Positions 1 through 14,649 of a stretch of DNA of 64,000 nucleotides are shown here, piece after piece. The notes beneath the pieces are model-generated. The model searched no databases, was not told the DNA's origin, and worked only from the letters and a program-made list of their open reading frames with translations. The DNA comes from Hymenoscyphus infarciens (taxonomy: Eukaryota > Ascomycota > Leotiomycetes > Helotiales > Helotiaceae): positions 124,001 through 188,000 of the forward strand of contig LLCB01000012.1 of assembly GCA_001414345.1 (NCBI GenBank), given 5' to 3'. The position numbers were made by a program, and so were the translations under genes. Within the stretch, counting starts at the first letter, position 1. Each line of letters starts with the position of its first letter.

Positions 1-3000
1 CTTCTTTAAAAGTCTTCTTATAAGGCTAAATATAATAGTAGATTCTTTTTATCTCTATCTTTTAGTACTTTATTAAAGAGATAACTTAGGTTATTAGGAA
101 TATAATATAACGTTCTTAGCTATTATTAGATATAGTCTTAATTATTAATTCCTTACTAATAGGCTTAATCTTTTTAATTATATTAATTATCTAGCTAAGG
201 TTATCTTTTAATAATATAATCTTAGAATATATAAGACTTTTAGTCTATTACTTTAAATTTATTATTAAGTCTAGATAATGTTCTCTATACTACTTCCTTA
301 ACTTTATAAACTCTATTATCTTCTTATCTTCTAGATTATAGAGCGTCTCTTTATATAAACGTTTTAATCTTTAGATAGTTAATATTATTAGTAGAGGTGT
401 ATCTAGAGGTATAATACTTATTAGAGGTATATTAATATCTACTATACTTCTAGGTTAGTAGAGAATATCTATAAGAGGATATAAAAGACGTAGTTTAGAT
501 AGAAGTGTTTTAGGGGTTTATAAATTAAGCTAGTTATCTAGGCGTTTTAAATAAGAATACTACCTAATAAAGTAAGAGAGGTCTATAATATAATAAAGAA
601 CTGTCTTTAAGGAGTTATCTATATAAGGTACTATCTTAATATATACTATTTAATCGACAGCGTAGAGCTTTTTAACTATATAAGAGCTAATAATAGAACT
701 AATATATAAGATTAAGGTCTCTTTAAGAGTTATATATACTAACTAGCTAAGTAAAGACCTAGTAGTAAAATAAGCACTATAATTAAGAGAACTTATAGAG
801 AGTATATACTCTAGTAGATTCGATTAATCGACGGTAGAAGGAGACTTAGTAATAGAATAAAGATATAAGATTAAGAGATATTTAAAGGTTTATAAACTCT
901 TTAAAGGATCTACTAATTAATTAAGTAAAGGATTAGGTAGAGAGCTAGTAGTAGAGTAAGTACTTATAATTAAAGAAGCTAGAAGAAGAGAAATATATAC
1001 TCTGTTTTTATTAAGATACTAGTAGTAGATTTAGAGTTTAGCTCTTATAAAGTAGAATCTTTAGTTAAAAGATAGTTTAATATATATATATATAAATAAG
1101 AAGGAATTACTTATAAGAATCTAAGTATAAAGATTAGGTTAGTAATTATAAAGAAGTATAGTATAAAGAAATTAGAGAATTATAAGAAATAATAATATAT
1201 AAAGATAAGGTTAATAATATAGAACGTTTTAGTACCTTAGTAATAAGGGTTAGAGGCCTAATTATTAAGTAACTATCTTAAGAAATTTTTATTTTATTAA
1301 CTATTAATATTAAAGGCTTTAAAATTAAGACTAAACTATACTTATAATTAAATTATTTAACTATATATATTCTATATATCTTAGTTTTCTTATAGTTCTA
1401 AACTCTACGTTCTCTAATTAACTAAAGTCTCTAACTAAATTATTATAAAGAGATAAGTACTAAAAAGTAAGTATTACTATTAATATTATAATAACGTTTT
1501 TATAAGTTAAGGTAGATAAACGAAGATTTAGTAGAAAATCCTATACTTAGTATATACTACTACTCTAGTATACTAGTACTTTAGTATTATTATATACGTA
1601 TTATTATATACTTATTATTCTTAAGAGAACTATGCTTTTACTTTAGTCTTACTTACTAACTAATTGTTTTAAGGAGTTAGATAGATTATTACTAGAAATG
1701 TTTCTTTATTCTAGTTAATAAGTTAGTATTTTAATATAAGTATCTTAATTACTATAGGTATATAGTTATTATAATAGCTAATCTTATCTTCTTATATATA
1801 GGTAGAGATTGTCTAGATTTTATTAAGAGATATTATTATAGATAAGGAAAGTATTAAGAGTATAGCTTCTATCTCTATTTAAATGTTAATTAGTAAGTAT
1901 TATAATAAGTAGTAAATTATATATTATATAATTATAGGTTTTAGAGATAGATAATTTATTTATAGAATAGCTTACTAGTACCTAGTTATTTATAGATATT
2001 ATCTAATATCTACCTAGGTTAGTAAAAGTTATTACTTCTATTATTAAGATAAGAAATTACGTGTTTTTATTATATATTATAAAAATTACTAGTAGGTAAT
2101 AGAGGATAGAAAGGTAAGCTATAAGTTAGTAAATAAGGTATATTTATTATCTATAGAGTAAGCTATTAATTAATAGATAAGCTGTTAAATTCTAAGTATA
2201 CTATTATTAAACTAGCTCTCTCTTTTAAGCTATAACTAGGGTTATACTACGTAGACTTTTTAATACTAACACCTTCTAATACTAATACCTTCTAATACTA
2301 ATACTAGTGCTATTAAACAGCCTTTATATAAGCCTATAGTTAGTATTCTTTACTCTTTTAAATATTATACTCTAATTTATACTTCTTATAATTTATTAAT
2401 AATACTATACTAGGATATCTTCTTATTAGACAGAGAATAGTCCTAGACTAGTATCTAACTACTATAAATACTATATATTTAACAACAACCTCTCTATTAC
2501 TACCTCTACCTCTTATACTACTTTAAAGCCTAACCTAGTCTATAATATTAAGATAATAGATCTCTTAACACTAGACGTTCTTATAGCTTACCTAGAGCTT
2601 CTTAATCTTATAATATTTATACTTCTAAATAATAACTAATAAATTATAGTTACTTATCTTATAATTTAGACTTAAATATAGGTATATCTAGTAGGATATT
2701 AGATTTAGAAGAGTATATAATAAGGAGGTTTATACTAGAATTCTTTCTAGAGTTTCTAGATAGTAATAGAGAATCTAGTACTTAGGTGTTTACTTAAAAA
2801 TCCTTTTTAGATAATTAAATTAATATCTAGGCTTTTCTACTATTATAGCTATAACCCTTATTATATATAACTATAGTCTTAGTAATAATAATTCTCTTAA
2901 GAATATTATACTTAAAAAGTATAGAGCTAGTAGTATATCTACTTAGTTAAGATAGCTAAGTATTAAGTAGTACTTATAAAGTATTATATATCTATTTTAC

Positions 3001-6000
3001 TAACCTTACTTACTTATATATAAGCTACTCCTTTTCTTTTATACTTCTTTATAAATACTAGTATATATTAATACTTTAAAGAATAATTATATCGTTTATA
3101 AATTAGATATAAAGTATATCTAAAGTTTAAGGTACTAAGATAACCTCTTTCTATACTAACTCGTATTACTAAATTCTCTAATTTAACTCTATTTTAAGAG
3201 TCTTTAGATTAAAGGTTTTTAATAAGATTCTCTTAGAGTATGTTTTATTAAGAGAGAGGTTATTAAGTAATACCTTAACTCTCTTAGCTTGCTTTTAAAG
3301 TACTAGTAGGCGCTTATAAAGACTTTAGAGTAGTTGCTTAGCTTTTTTAGTTCTTTTAGTATTATGTTAATTATAAATATTTCTCTACTCTTAAAGCTAT
3401 ATATAGTTACTTAGATTTAGAACTATATAAATTCTTTATTAATATAATACTAGGTCTATACCTTTATATACTCTACTTATAGGTTTCTCTTCTTACTCTA
3501 CGCTTACTCTTTATATAACTATCTAATAACTAGTAATTCTACTTTAGTTACTATAATAATATTAGCTACTATCTTAGTAATAGTCTACTTTCTAGATAGA
3601 TACTATATAATATAAGAATTATAAGTATAAGGTAGAGTTTTTAAGACTAGTATTAGAATCTCTACTATAGCTAGGTACTCGTCTTATTTATTCTAAAAGT
3701 TTTCTTTTATATTATTCTTATAGAGAAGTAGCTAGAAGAGCCTCTTATATAGCCTTACTTTCTAGGTATCTTAGGTTACTTTCTTCTTCTTTATAAACTA
3801 TTATAATTATTACTCTATATAACTTCTAAGTACTACTAGGATATTACTATCTATTATAATTTTCCCTTTTAATAGTAAATACTAATAGGTTTTCTTAATT
3901 TTAATAGAATATTAAAGTTCCTTTTTAAGTATATACTTATACTTTATATTTAAATAATATCTAAGATATAGTAATTAGTATTTCTTATAATAGTCTATTT
4001 ATAAATTAAGAATAGTTTCTTAGTTATAGGAGATTCTAGAGTTAGTTTTACTTATCTTTTAAGAAAAAGAGGTAATTATCTCTCTAGTAATATAATTTAA
4101 TATAATAGAATAAGATAAGCCTTTCTACTCTAGTCTCTCTCTACTCTCTTTCTATTAGACATTCTAAGTCCCTTAGTATAGAAGGGGTCTTATAGTATTT
4201 AACATTCTAGAGTATATATATATTAGTATATTATATTTATTATAAATATAACTCTTTTATATATCTTAGAGTATCTCCTTTATATATATAGAGTAAATTT
4301 ATAAGTAATATTATATTAAATAAATATATATACGTTTAATAGAAGTCTTAATAGGATATTCTAGAGTATATAACTTATAACCTTATACTTCTTACCCTAG
4401 TACTAATTAATAAGTCTAAGTATTATCTTATAGTAATAAACCGTATTTATAAGTCTAGTTTAGTCGAGTCTCTTAAACTATTTAGTAGTATTAGTAGAGC
4501 TTATAGCTTTAAAGTAATACCTATATCTATTAAACCTCTTACTCTTACCCTTTCCTTTTCTTACTAAGATAAATAGCTAGCTTTAATTAATAAGTAAATT
4601 ACTAGTAAGGTTAAGACTATAAGATATCTTAACCTCCTTATTAAGTAGATTAGGTATAAAAAACCTTTTTTAAGGTTTACTTCTAATAAAATATTAGTTA
4701 GATCTAATCTCTTACTTATACTACTAGTTCTTATTATAGCTTTAAAAATATAGCTATTCTAACTCTATATTAGAATCATCTTTATAGAAGTAAGTAGAGT
4801 AGGTATTCTATAGAGATAAGGTTATAGTCTATATACTATAAGTATTAGAATAGGAAGTACTAGTAGTATTAGTATAATAAGAAGTATTCTTAGGAAGATA
4901 AGAGGCTTAAATTTTATAATTAAAAAGTATTTAGTAGTACTTAGTAGCTTTAATCTAGTTAAAATAAGTATACTCTTATGGTTTTTATAGGTTTAGAAGA
5001 CGAATAAAGTATTTAAGTTAAATAAATTATATAAGACTATAAGACTATACTTATTTTAAAATCTTACTACTTATAATAATATAATAAAAGAACTTTAGAA
5101 GATTAAGATAAAAGGCGAGTTTAGAGTTACTAGGACTTATTAAATTATTAGTATAGATATTACTTATTTAAGAAAATATAGGTATATCTACTTAATAGAA
5201 AATAACTAGCTTTTATAATTAATATTAACTTAGACTAGTTATAGCTATAGTATATAATACTTATATAGATAGCTTCTCTTATTAATTTATTAGTTAAAAG
5301 TCTAAAATATATAAATTAAAAGCTTATAGTAAAGTATAATATAAAGTATATCCTTAGTAACCTTCTTATAGTATATAAAATTATATACTATCTTCTAACT
5401 TATAAATATTATTAAGCTAAGAAACGGAATTATAATATTCTAATTAGTATAGTAAGTAATACGATTTTAAAGGTTTATTCTTAGTTTCTTTATAGTAATA
5501 TTATAGTATTAAGGAGTAAACTTGTTAGAATCTTAATTAATCTATATATTATAATCTTTATATATATTAAAGTTATTAGGTATTAAAAAGTCTTTAGTAT
5601 CTCTTATATATATTTCGTCTTAGGATATTAACTACTTTTATAGAAGAAAAGCATTTTTAAAGCATTTATAAAGAGAGATATATTAGATTACTCTCTAAAC
5701 CTAATCTTACTAGAAACTTATAATATAATAAGATATAGTAGAAAACTAATATAAGTTACTAGTAATATAGAGAGTAGAAGAAAAGCTTATAAGTTACTAG
5801 TAAAGAATTAATTTAAGATAGATAAGCTATTATAGTATAGATAAGCTATAAAAGTAATTATAAGCTAGCTATTCTAGGTAGGCTAATTAGTATCTAATCT
5901 TAATTAGTCTATATAATATAAAGTATCTCTCTTTAAATATATCTTATTAATCTCTATAACTAATATTCTATCTATATTATAAAATACTACCTTTCGCTTC

Positions 6001-6360
6001 TTATACCTCTTACTATTTAATAGAAATTCGGTTCTACTCTATTAACTAAATAATAGCTAGACTTATAGAAGAGGAGATTTAAGTAAAGTAGATAAAAGAG
6101 GATAAACTTAAGAGGTAGATTTAAGAGATAAAACGAGTAAAGAAGGAATATAAATAGAAGGAGAAGAAGAAGAAGAAGAAGAAAGCTTTTAAGATTTCTA
6201 AATAATTAATAAATAATACCTAGAATCCTCTAAGTACTCTAAACTAACCTAATATCTAATAAACCTCTCTTTAAGCTTTATAGTCTTTTTATATAGCTAT
6301 AAACATACTAGAAAAGCGCCTTTCTTAATAGAAAGAGTCTTTTTTATTATACTTTATAAA

Positions 6361-6770
6361 CTAGCCTAATAATTTATCAACTCTTTTAATCTAATATTCG
6401 CTTTATTAGCTAGCTTAACTCTTTTAGACTTCTTAATCTTATTTATTATACTTTATAAACTAGCTTAATAATTTATCGACCTCTCTAATCTAATATTCCC
6501 TATACTAGCTAGCTTAACTTCTTTAGGCTTTTTAATCTTACTCGTTATACTTCGTAAACTAGCTTAATAATTTATTAACCTCTTTAATCTAACATTTACT
6601 ACGCTAACTAGCTTAACTTTTTTAGGCTTCTTAATCTTATTTATTATACTTTATAAACTAGCTTAATAATTTATTAACCCTCTTAATCTAATATTCGCTA
6701 TACTAGCTAGCTTAACTTTTTTAGGCTTCTTAATCTTATTCGTTATACTTTGTAAGCTAGCCTAATATTG
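6361..6770. repeat. 99-bp tandem repeat, four units
   Basis: The motif CTAGCYTAATAATTTAT recurs at 6361, 6460, 6559 and 6658, and a degraded start lies at 6757, giving an exact 99-bp period. Each unit also carries CTAGCTTAACT and a TTAATCTTA stretch. The period is a multiple of three, so the array could come from a repetitive coding region before RIP, but no frame is open now. Confidence 0.85.
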
Positions 6771-7001
6771 CTAACCTCTCTAGTCTAACCTAATATCTAA
6801 TAAATTATACTAATAAACTTAGCCCCGGGATTCTAAATAGTCCTTTATCTAGCTACTTATAGCTACTTAAGAACTAGACCTATAATATATTAGTAAGTAC
6901 TTAGTCTCTTTTTTTTAACTTTAAATAAAGTATTATTCTCTAATATTTAATAGTATATATAGCTTTTTAACTTTAGACTCTCTATAATAATATATATATT
7001 T

Positions 7002-7205
7002 ATAATAAAGGTAGTATTTATAATAGAGGTAGTATTTATAATAAGGCTAGTATTTATAATAGAGGCAGGGTTTATAATAAGAGCGGTATTATTCGTAATA
7101 AGAGGTAAAATAAGAAGACTATTATATAATAGTCTTATTGTTTTTCTCTATATTATAAATAATACTACCTTTATTATAAACACTACCTCTATTATAAATA
7201 CTCTC
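7002..7205. repeat. 18-bp minisatellite folded as an inverted repeat
   Basis: Four and a half direct units of 18 bp (for example ATAATAGAGGTAGTATTT) run from 7002 to about 7090. A perfect 22-bp palindrome sits at 7115-7136. Reverse-complement copies of the unit follow at 7150-7200. The whole can fold as a hairpin with repetitive arms. Confidence 0.8.
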
Positions 7206-7676
7206 TTAAGATATATTTCTATTAGTTAGGGTTAGTCTTAGGTTTTACCTAATATGAATTTAGTATAGATAGAGTTAGAGTTTAGAAGACTATCTCTCTT
7301 CTTCTTCTATTCTAAAAACCTATAAAGACCTATCTCTTATATAGTTCTAACTATAATATAGGCTCTACTTAAGTTAGAAGAATAAAAGAGACATATTAAG
7401 TAAGAATAAGATAAAAGGAGGTATAGAATAGCTTCTAGGCTTATTATATAGTATTTGTTTTACTAGCTTAGCTTTAATAACTCTAAGTATAATAGAGATC
7501 TTAGCTTATTAATTAGAGTAATAAAAAGTATTTAAGATAAAGAGGATATATAGTATAGCTTAAATAGACTAAAAATCGAACTCTAATATATCTTACTTCT
7601 CTTCTTTCTCTTTTCCTCTCTTTATAATCTTATAATTATCCTCTAGTTCTTTAAAATATACTAGAATATATAGATA

Positions 7677-7983
7677 AGCTACTAAAAGTTATAAGTAAGC
7701 TATTAAAAGCTATAAATAACTTTAGAAGTCTAAGTAAGCTCTAGTTATTAAGTAAGCAGCTTAGGGTTAGCTATTCTCTAATATCTTAGAGTAGGCTCTT
7801 ATAGTATGCTTTTAGAGTAAGCTATTCTCTAATAGGTAAGCTATCTTCTAATAGGTAAGCTATTCTTTAATAGGTAAGCTCTTATAGTAGGCTTTTAGAG
7901 TAAGCTACCCTCTAATAGATAAGCTATTCTTTAATAGATAAGCTCTCTAAATAGGCTTATAGAGTAAGCTCTTCTCTAACGTA
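7677..7983 (+). repeat. GTAAGCT/ATAAGCT motif array
   Basis: The heptamer RTAAGCT recurs every 15-50 bp, often followed by ATTCTYTAATAG. It belongs to the same short-motif family seen at 9.65, 11.6, 14.65, 18.1, 22.1, 27.1 and 30.1 kb. Confidence 0.65.
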
Positions 7984-8103
7984 GACGTTTTAAAAAGAAT
8001 TAAATATATAACTCTAGTTACTAGTACTATAAATGGTATAATATACTAGAAAATATTATTAAATATATATATAAACCCTATTCTAATCTAAAGTCTTCTA
8101 TTC

Positions 8104-8293
8104 TAAGCCTAGCTAAATCTAAATCCTAATTTAGAGCTCTAAATCCTAGCCTAACCTAGTTAAATCTAAATCCTAATTTAGAGCTCTAAATCCTAGCTTA
8201 ACTTAGCTAAATCTAATCTTAATTTAGAGCTTTAAATCCTAGCCTAACCTAGCTAAATCTAAATCCTAATTTAGAGCTCTAAATTCTAGTTAA
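8104..8293. repeat. 47-bp tandem repeat carrying a 16-bp palindrome
   Basis: Four units, with GAGCTC/T cores at 8134, 8181, 8227 and 8274 (periods 47, 46, 47). Three of the four units contain the palindrome ATTTAGAGCTCTAAAT; the third has GAGCTT, a single C-to-T change. Confidence 0.85.
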
Positions 8294-9649
8294 GTCCTAG
8301 GTTATATAAATTACTTAATTAACTTAATAACGTTTTTACTCTAAACGTGATAAAGATAGAGTAGCTTATTACTTCTTTATAAATATCTTATAATAAACAC
8401 TAAGATAATTAAAAAGATAATAAACTATAGTAGCGCGGTTCTCTCTAATAGCCTTATCTATACTAATCTTATATCTATAATATTAGCCGGTTACTTTAGA
8501 ATTATATTTAAGGTTTGAATTATAATTATCTTAGAAGGTAGGAATTAAAGAAGTATTATAGGATATAGAAGAGGTATATAGAGGTAGCTAATAAGATGGT
8601 TTAAGCTAATAGTAGATATATTAAGTAAGTAATCGCTTATCTAGTTACTAATTAGAAAGTAGAATATATTACTTAGTAAATAGAAGATATATAATATTCT
8701 ACCTTATATAGTAACTAATACTACTTTATATTCTGTTCTAGAAGAGTAGAAGCTCTAGTAGTAAAACCTTCTTTATTAGAGTTAATATATTATAATTAAG
8801 GAAGTATAAAGATAGTACTATTCTAAAGTTTAACTCCTCTATTTTAGGTAATATTATCTTCTTATTTATTATACTTAATATAATCTATCTAGAGATCTTT
8901 AATAATAGGCTAGATCTAGTCTAAAAGAATTATAACTATTAAGTTAACCTTAGAAGTAAGCTAATAGAAGGGGGATCTTAGTAGTATATAGGTATAGTCT
9001 AGTATTATATAGTATTATACTACTATATAATAGCAGGCTCTTAATATCGTTAGTTTTATAAAAATATACTATAAGATAAGGATTAAGATAGAGATTATAA
9101 TTAGAATTAAGCTTATAATAGAAGTTTTATAGTTCTTAAAGAGGTTAAGAGGCTTAAGAGCTTTAAGATATATTATCTAGGTCTCTATTATAACTTAAAA
9201 AAGCTTAAGATATAATTTAAGTAATAGTAATAAAGAAGAGTAAGTTATATAAGGTACTTAGTAATATAGTTAAACCTAAACTAGTAAGTTTCCTTAGCTT
9301 ATATCTATCTTTCTTATAGCTTATCTATTAAGCTTACTTTATTCTAGGTAAAGTAGAGTTAATTTAGAAGGCTCTATTATAGACTATTATACTAAGTAAT
9401 TTAAACCCCTCTTCTTTAGTACTCTCTCTATACTATACTAAATATCTATATACTCTATATTTAGTTCTAGAGGTAGAGGAAAGTAACTGTTCTATAGTTA
9501 ACTAACTAATTAAAACCTACTATATAGCTAAGAAAGACCTCTTAGATAATTATATATAGACCTCTAAATAAGTAGCTATACTCTAGGAGTATACTAAGTT
9601 TATAGAGTAGACAAAGGTAGAGAGGGAATTTATATTTTCTCTCTTAAAT

Positions 9650-9790
9650 TAATATAGCTTACTTGCTTTTTAGTAGCTTACTTATAAGTTCTTATAGCTT
9701 ACTTATACTTTTAGTAGCTTACTTATAAGTTCTTATAGCTTATCTATACTTTTAGTAGCTTACTTATACTTTTAGTAGCTAACTTTAGTA
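9650..9790 (-). repeat. AGCTTACTTAT motif array
   Basis: AGCTTACTTATA and close variants recur about every 23 bp, separated alternately by CTTTTAGT and AGTTCTTAT. It is the same short motif as the 7.7 and 11.6 kb arrays, in the opposite orientation. Confidence 0.65.
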
Positions 9791-11619
9791 TAGCTACTAG
9801 CTACTTAATAGACTTACTTATAAATAAACAAGTACTAGGTAAACCTTTCTAAGTTTAATTAAAGCTGCTTATAGGGTATAGTAGACTAATAACTTATAGT
9901 AAAAGGTAGAGGGGTTACTTAGTAAACTAATAAAAGTATAAGTAAGTTATACTTTTAGCTATTTTTATAAATAAGGCCTAATATAATAGAATCTAATTAT
10001 CTTATTATAATATATCTATTATAAGCCTAGCCTAAGTACTAAGAGATACTATAATAGAACTACTTATCTTAAAAGACGTTATACTAAAATTACTTATTTA
10101 GTAACTTATTAAAGATCTATTAAAAGTTACTCTAGTATACGTTTATTATAAAGTAGAGTTATAGTATATACTAATAGGCTTATAGATCTTAATACTATAT
10201 TAAATCCTTTAAAGTTAATTTAATATTAATATATATCTTATACTTCTAATATTACTAAATATACTAATTTAATGATTTTAAAGAGAGTAGTAGCATAGTA
10301 TTTAGAGAGAGAATAGGAATTAGAATTCTAGTATATTATAGATTTAGTAGTAGATAAGAAGGCTCTAGTTTCCTTATATAAAAAGTCCTTTTAGATTAAT
10401 AGTATTATCTAAGTAGAAATAGCTTACTAACTATAATACTATCTTTTATCTAGGATTTAGTAGAAAATCGTTTCTTATATATAGTAATATAACCTACTCT
10501 ATAAAGGAAAGAAGAAGTATCTTAAAAAGATAGAAAGGCTTTATAAGTTATTATAAATTAGCTAAAGTATATTTTTAAGCCTTAATTACGATTTTATTCT
10601 TCTTTATTAAAATAAAGTTAATAACTTTATTTAAGTAAAGGGGTAGGCTTTAATATAAGAGTAGGTCTTAGTATAAGTAGAGAGTAAGGTTATATAAGAA
10701 CTCTTTATAGATAGGTAGCTAGACCTAGTATAGAATAGGGATATAAGTCGACTAGCTACTAGTTTACTTACTCTAGGTTCTACTACTCCTCTACTACTTT
10801 TAACTAAAGCACCTCTTCTAGATAAGAGATCTCTAGTACTAATACCTATTCTATCTCTAATTAAAAGATTCCTATCTCTAGATAAGAGGTCTCTAGTACT
10901 AGTACTAGTACTTAGTCTTACTCTAATTAAGAGAAGCCTAGTACTAATACCTAGTCCTTCTCTAGTTATAAGATCCCTATCTCTAGATAAGAGGTTTTTA
11001 GTACTACTAAGCTATTTAGTTCTTTTACTAAGTAAGCTACTTAGGCTATTACTACTAATACTAATAAATATATTAGATAACGTCTAGAATTCTACTTAGA
11101 GTTTATTTTATAATCTTTTATAGTAATATTTTAATAATCTTAAAATTCTAATTTCTATAACTAATAAGTTTAATTTTTTTTTAGTATTTATATAAGGTAA
11201 CTATTCTTATAACTATAGTAACTATTCTTATAATAGATATATATATTAAAGTGTTTTTTTAAAATTAAAAATTATTAATATATTTAACTAGCCTTTTTAT
11301 AAATTTGTTACTTATAAATATATTACTTATAAATATATTATTTAACTTACTTATAGATTTAGCTAGCTTACTTATAACTTTATTACTCGTCTATTAAACT
11401 AAATTAAATTAATTTAAAATATTTTATTAATTTATTTATTTATTAAATTCTACTAGTCTATTTAGCTTATTACTTATAAACTTATAACTTACTTAATAAT
11501 ATTTAGAAAAAGAGATACTTATTATTAAATAATATAGATTTCTAGAGATTTAAGTCTTTATAAGTATTTAGAAATCTAAGTTTTAGAGAAGTAGGTTTTA
11601 GGTTTCTAGAGATTTAATA

Positions 11620-12062
11620 AGTAAGCTAGTATAATTATAAGTAAGCTAGTAGAATCGGTTAAGTAAGCTAATAATATATTAAGTAAGCTAGTAAATAAAT
11701 CAAGTAAGCTAGTATATTTATAAAGTAAGCTAGTAAAATCTATAGAGTAAGCTATTATTATTTAAGTAAGCTAATAATGTTTTAAGTAAGCTAGTAAATA
11801 AATTAAGTAAGCTAGTATATTTATAAAGTAAGCTAGTAAAATCTATAAAGTAAGCTATTATTATTTATATAAGCTAATAATGTTTTAAGTAAGCTAGTAA
11901 ATAAATCGAGTAAGCTAGTATATTTATAAAGTAAGCTAGTAAAATCTATAGAGTAAGCTATTATTATTTACGTAAGCTAGTAATATATAGAGTAAGCTTA
12001 TATTATTACTACGTAAGCTAGTATAAGTAATAAGTAAGCTAGAACTAGCTAAGTAAGCTACA
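11620..12062 (+). repeat. Satellite-like higher-order repeat, 103-bp period
   Basis: The basic subunit is about 25 bp and contains AAGTAAGCTAGTA. Four different subunits together form a 103-bp higher-order unit: the landmark GTAAATAAAT occurs at 11691, 11794 and 11897. The flanking subunits to 12,062 are looser. Differences between units are mostly C/T or G/A, as RIP would give. Confidence 0.85.
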
Positions 12063-14649
12063 AAGTTTATAGGCTTATAAGTATACTAGTATAATTAGTT
12101 ATTAGCTGATTTTATTTATTAATTCTAGCTACTCTTAATATGTCTAGAAAACTAAATATTTAGTAGGTTTATATATAGCCTATTAAAGATCTTTTACTAT
12201 ACTATTTTAAGTTTAAGATATATATTCTTTTCCTTATATTACTATAGAATTAAATTACTTATTAACCTCTTAATATCTATATAAAGTATTATATCTTTAG
12301 ATACTATTATACTCTTTATTTCTTAGACTAGAGATAACCTCTTTCTAGCTATATCTATTATAATATTAAAACTCTTTAATAGTTTTTAATAAATAGTACT
12401 TTATATTTTCTTAACTTAAACTCTCTTTCTTAAATATATATAAGAAGTAGGCCTAACTATAAGAGAATCTAGGTTTATTTCTTTATAAGGTAATAGTAAT
12501 TCCTCTTTCTATATACGAATTCCTTTTCTTATATCTACTAATATAAGCTTTATAATAGACTTATTAGCTTAGTTTAAAAAAGTAAAGTTACTTAATTTAA
12601 TATATATATTAAAGAGAGTAATACTAAGCCTAGTATCTTTAAGAATCTTATATATTCTTATCTCTTTATTAGTATATATAATAATAGCTTATATTCGAGT
12701 TCTAAGAGTAGATTAATTATTAAGGTAACTTATTATATCGATACTAATATATTTAAGTTCCTTTACTTATACTAAGGTTAATAAGGTATTTAATTTTTAG
12801 AGTAACTTATAATTCTTATATATATATTTATTAATTACCTTCTCTTCTTTAATCTTCTTCTTTTAGTCTCTTAATACTATATTTTATAAAACTCGACATC
12901 TAGTTATTAGTCTAAAAGTAGTAGTAGTAGTGCTTTAAATATATTAAGAAAGTACTTTTCTACTTTAAAAGTAAGCTAAACCTTTTCTTATTTAAATAAT
13001 AAATTATAATTTAATACTTAAAATGTTAATCCTTAGCTTCTAATAAGTTCTAGGCTATCTTATTTCTTCTATATTCTAAGGCTCTTAAAGTACTAAGATA
13101 TCTAAAGTTTCTCTGTCTTTTAGTAGTATTACTATATACTTTAATACTATAATAGCTTAATAGTAAACATAGGAACTTTAAAAGTACTATATATATATAA
13201 GAGAATATCTTATATATTAATTATATTATATATTATAAGGTCTTATAGCTACTAGTAGAATGCTTTAGATAGTTTAAGAATATGAAATTTTATATTAAAG
13301 TATATTACGTTATTAAGTAATCTTTTTACCTTATTACTAATAAATAAAAATAGCTCTATAGTATTATTTTACTATAGTTTAAGAAGTAAGAAAGAGTTTT
13401 AAGAAGCTTATTTACTTTAAATATTAAATAAGGTTATTTACTAGCTTATCTATAAGTCTATACCTTTTAGTAAAACTAGAATTTAACTAAGCCGAGTTAA
13501 ATGTTAAATTTATAGCTAACTAATACTATAACCTACTCTAAGAACCTAGTTAGCTAATAAATTTATATACTCTAGCTAGTAGTATATAGGTATAAACTAT
13601 TATATTATAACTAAGCTAGCTTATTTCCTATACTAAGACGTACTAAGAAATTATTAGTTTAAATAACCTTATTAAAGTATAAATAGCTTTCTTATATATT
13701 TAGTAAGAGGACGCGATTAATAGAAGAAGTAGTTCTTACTAGTTAGTACTTTAAAAACGCCTAGATACTTATAGAAAGCTAGTATACTCTGCCTAGGTAA
13801 ATTAATTTATATTTAGACTATATAATTATAGTACCTCTTCTTTTAATCTATATAATCTATATAATACTATAAGAAGGACGTTATAGCTATAAAGTTAATA
13901 CTTAATAAGAAAGTAGTTATATATTATATATTATAATACTAAGATAAGCTTTATATTAATTTAGGTTCTAATAATAGTTAGTATATAATTTTAGTAAGAA
14001 GGAAGAGACTTACTCTTAAAGAATTAACTCGTTAGTAGTATAGTATAAAAAAGCCGTTACTCTTATACTTTATTATATTTAAAATAAATAGACGTACTAA
14101 TAGCTAACTCTTAAATAGACTACTACTACTACTACACCTTTATAATAAACTATAAAAAGTTATTAAATTAATAATATACTATTAACTCTATTTAAATATT
14201 AATAATCTATTAAACTAATAATAAGCTAGTAGAACTCTAAGTAAGCCTATAATAGAACGAGTAAGCTAGTAATATAGAGTATACTAATAAATTAATAAGA
14301 AAGCTAATAGTAAAAGCCTTTTATATAAGTTATATCTCTTTTAACTTATTATAAGTATTATTACTTTTTATAGCTATAGGTAATAGTAATATAGCTAGAC
14401 CTAATTAAGATCTGTTATACGTTAGAATTATTAGTTATAAGGTATTTAATTCTTAACTTTATTAGGTTCTTCTTAGTAATATATAACGAAACCTATATAT
14501 TCTTAAGAAAGTTTACTTAGTCTTAGGAGTATATTATATTATATATATATATATAGCTATATAATATTTAAAATCTATAAACGTACTTATAATAAACATA
14601 TAATTGCTAATTAAATTAGCTCTAACTCGAGAGTTATAAGCTTTTCTTA

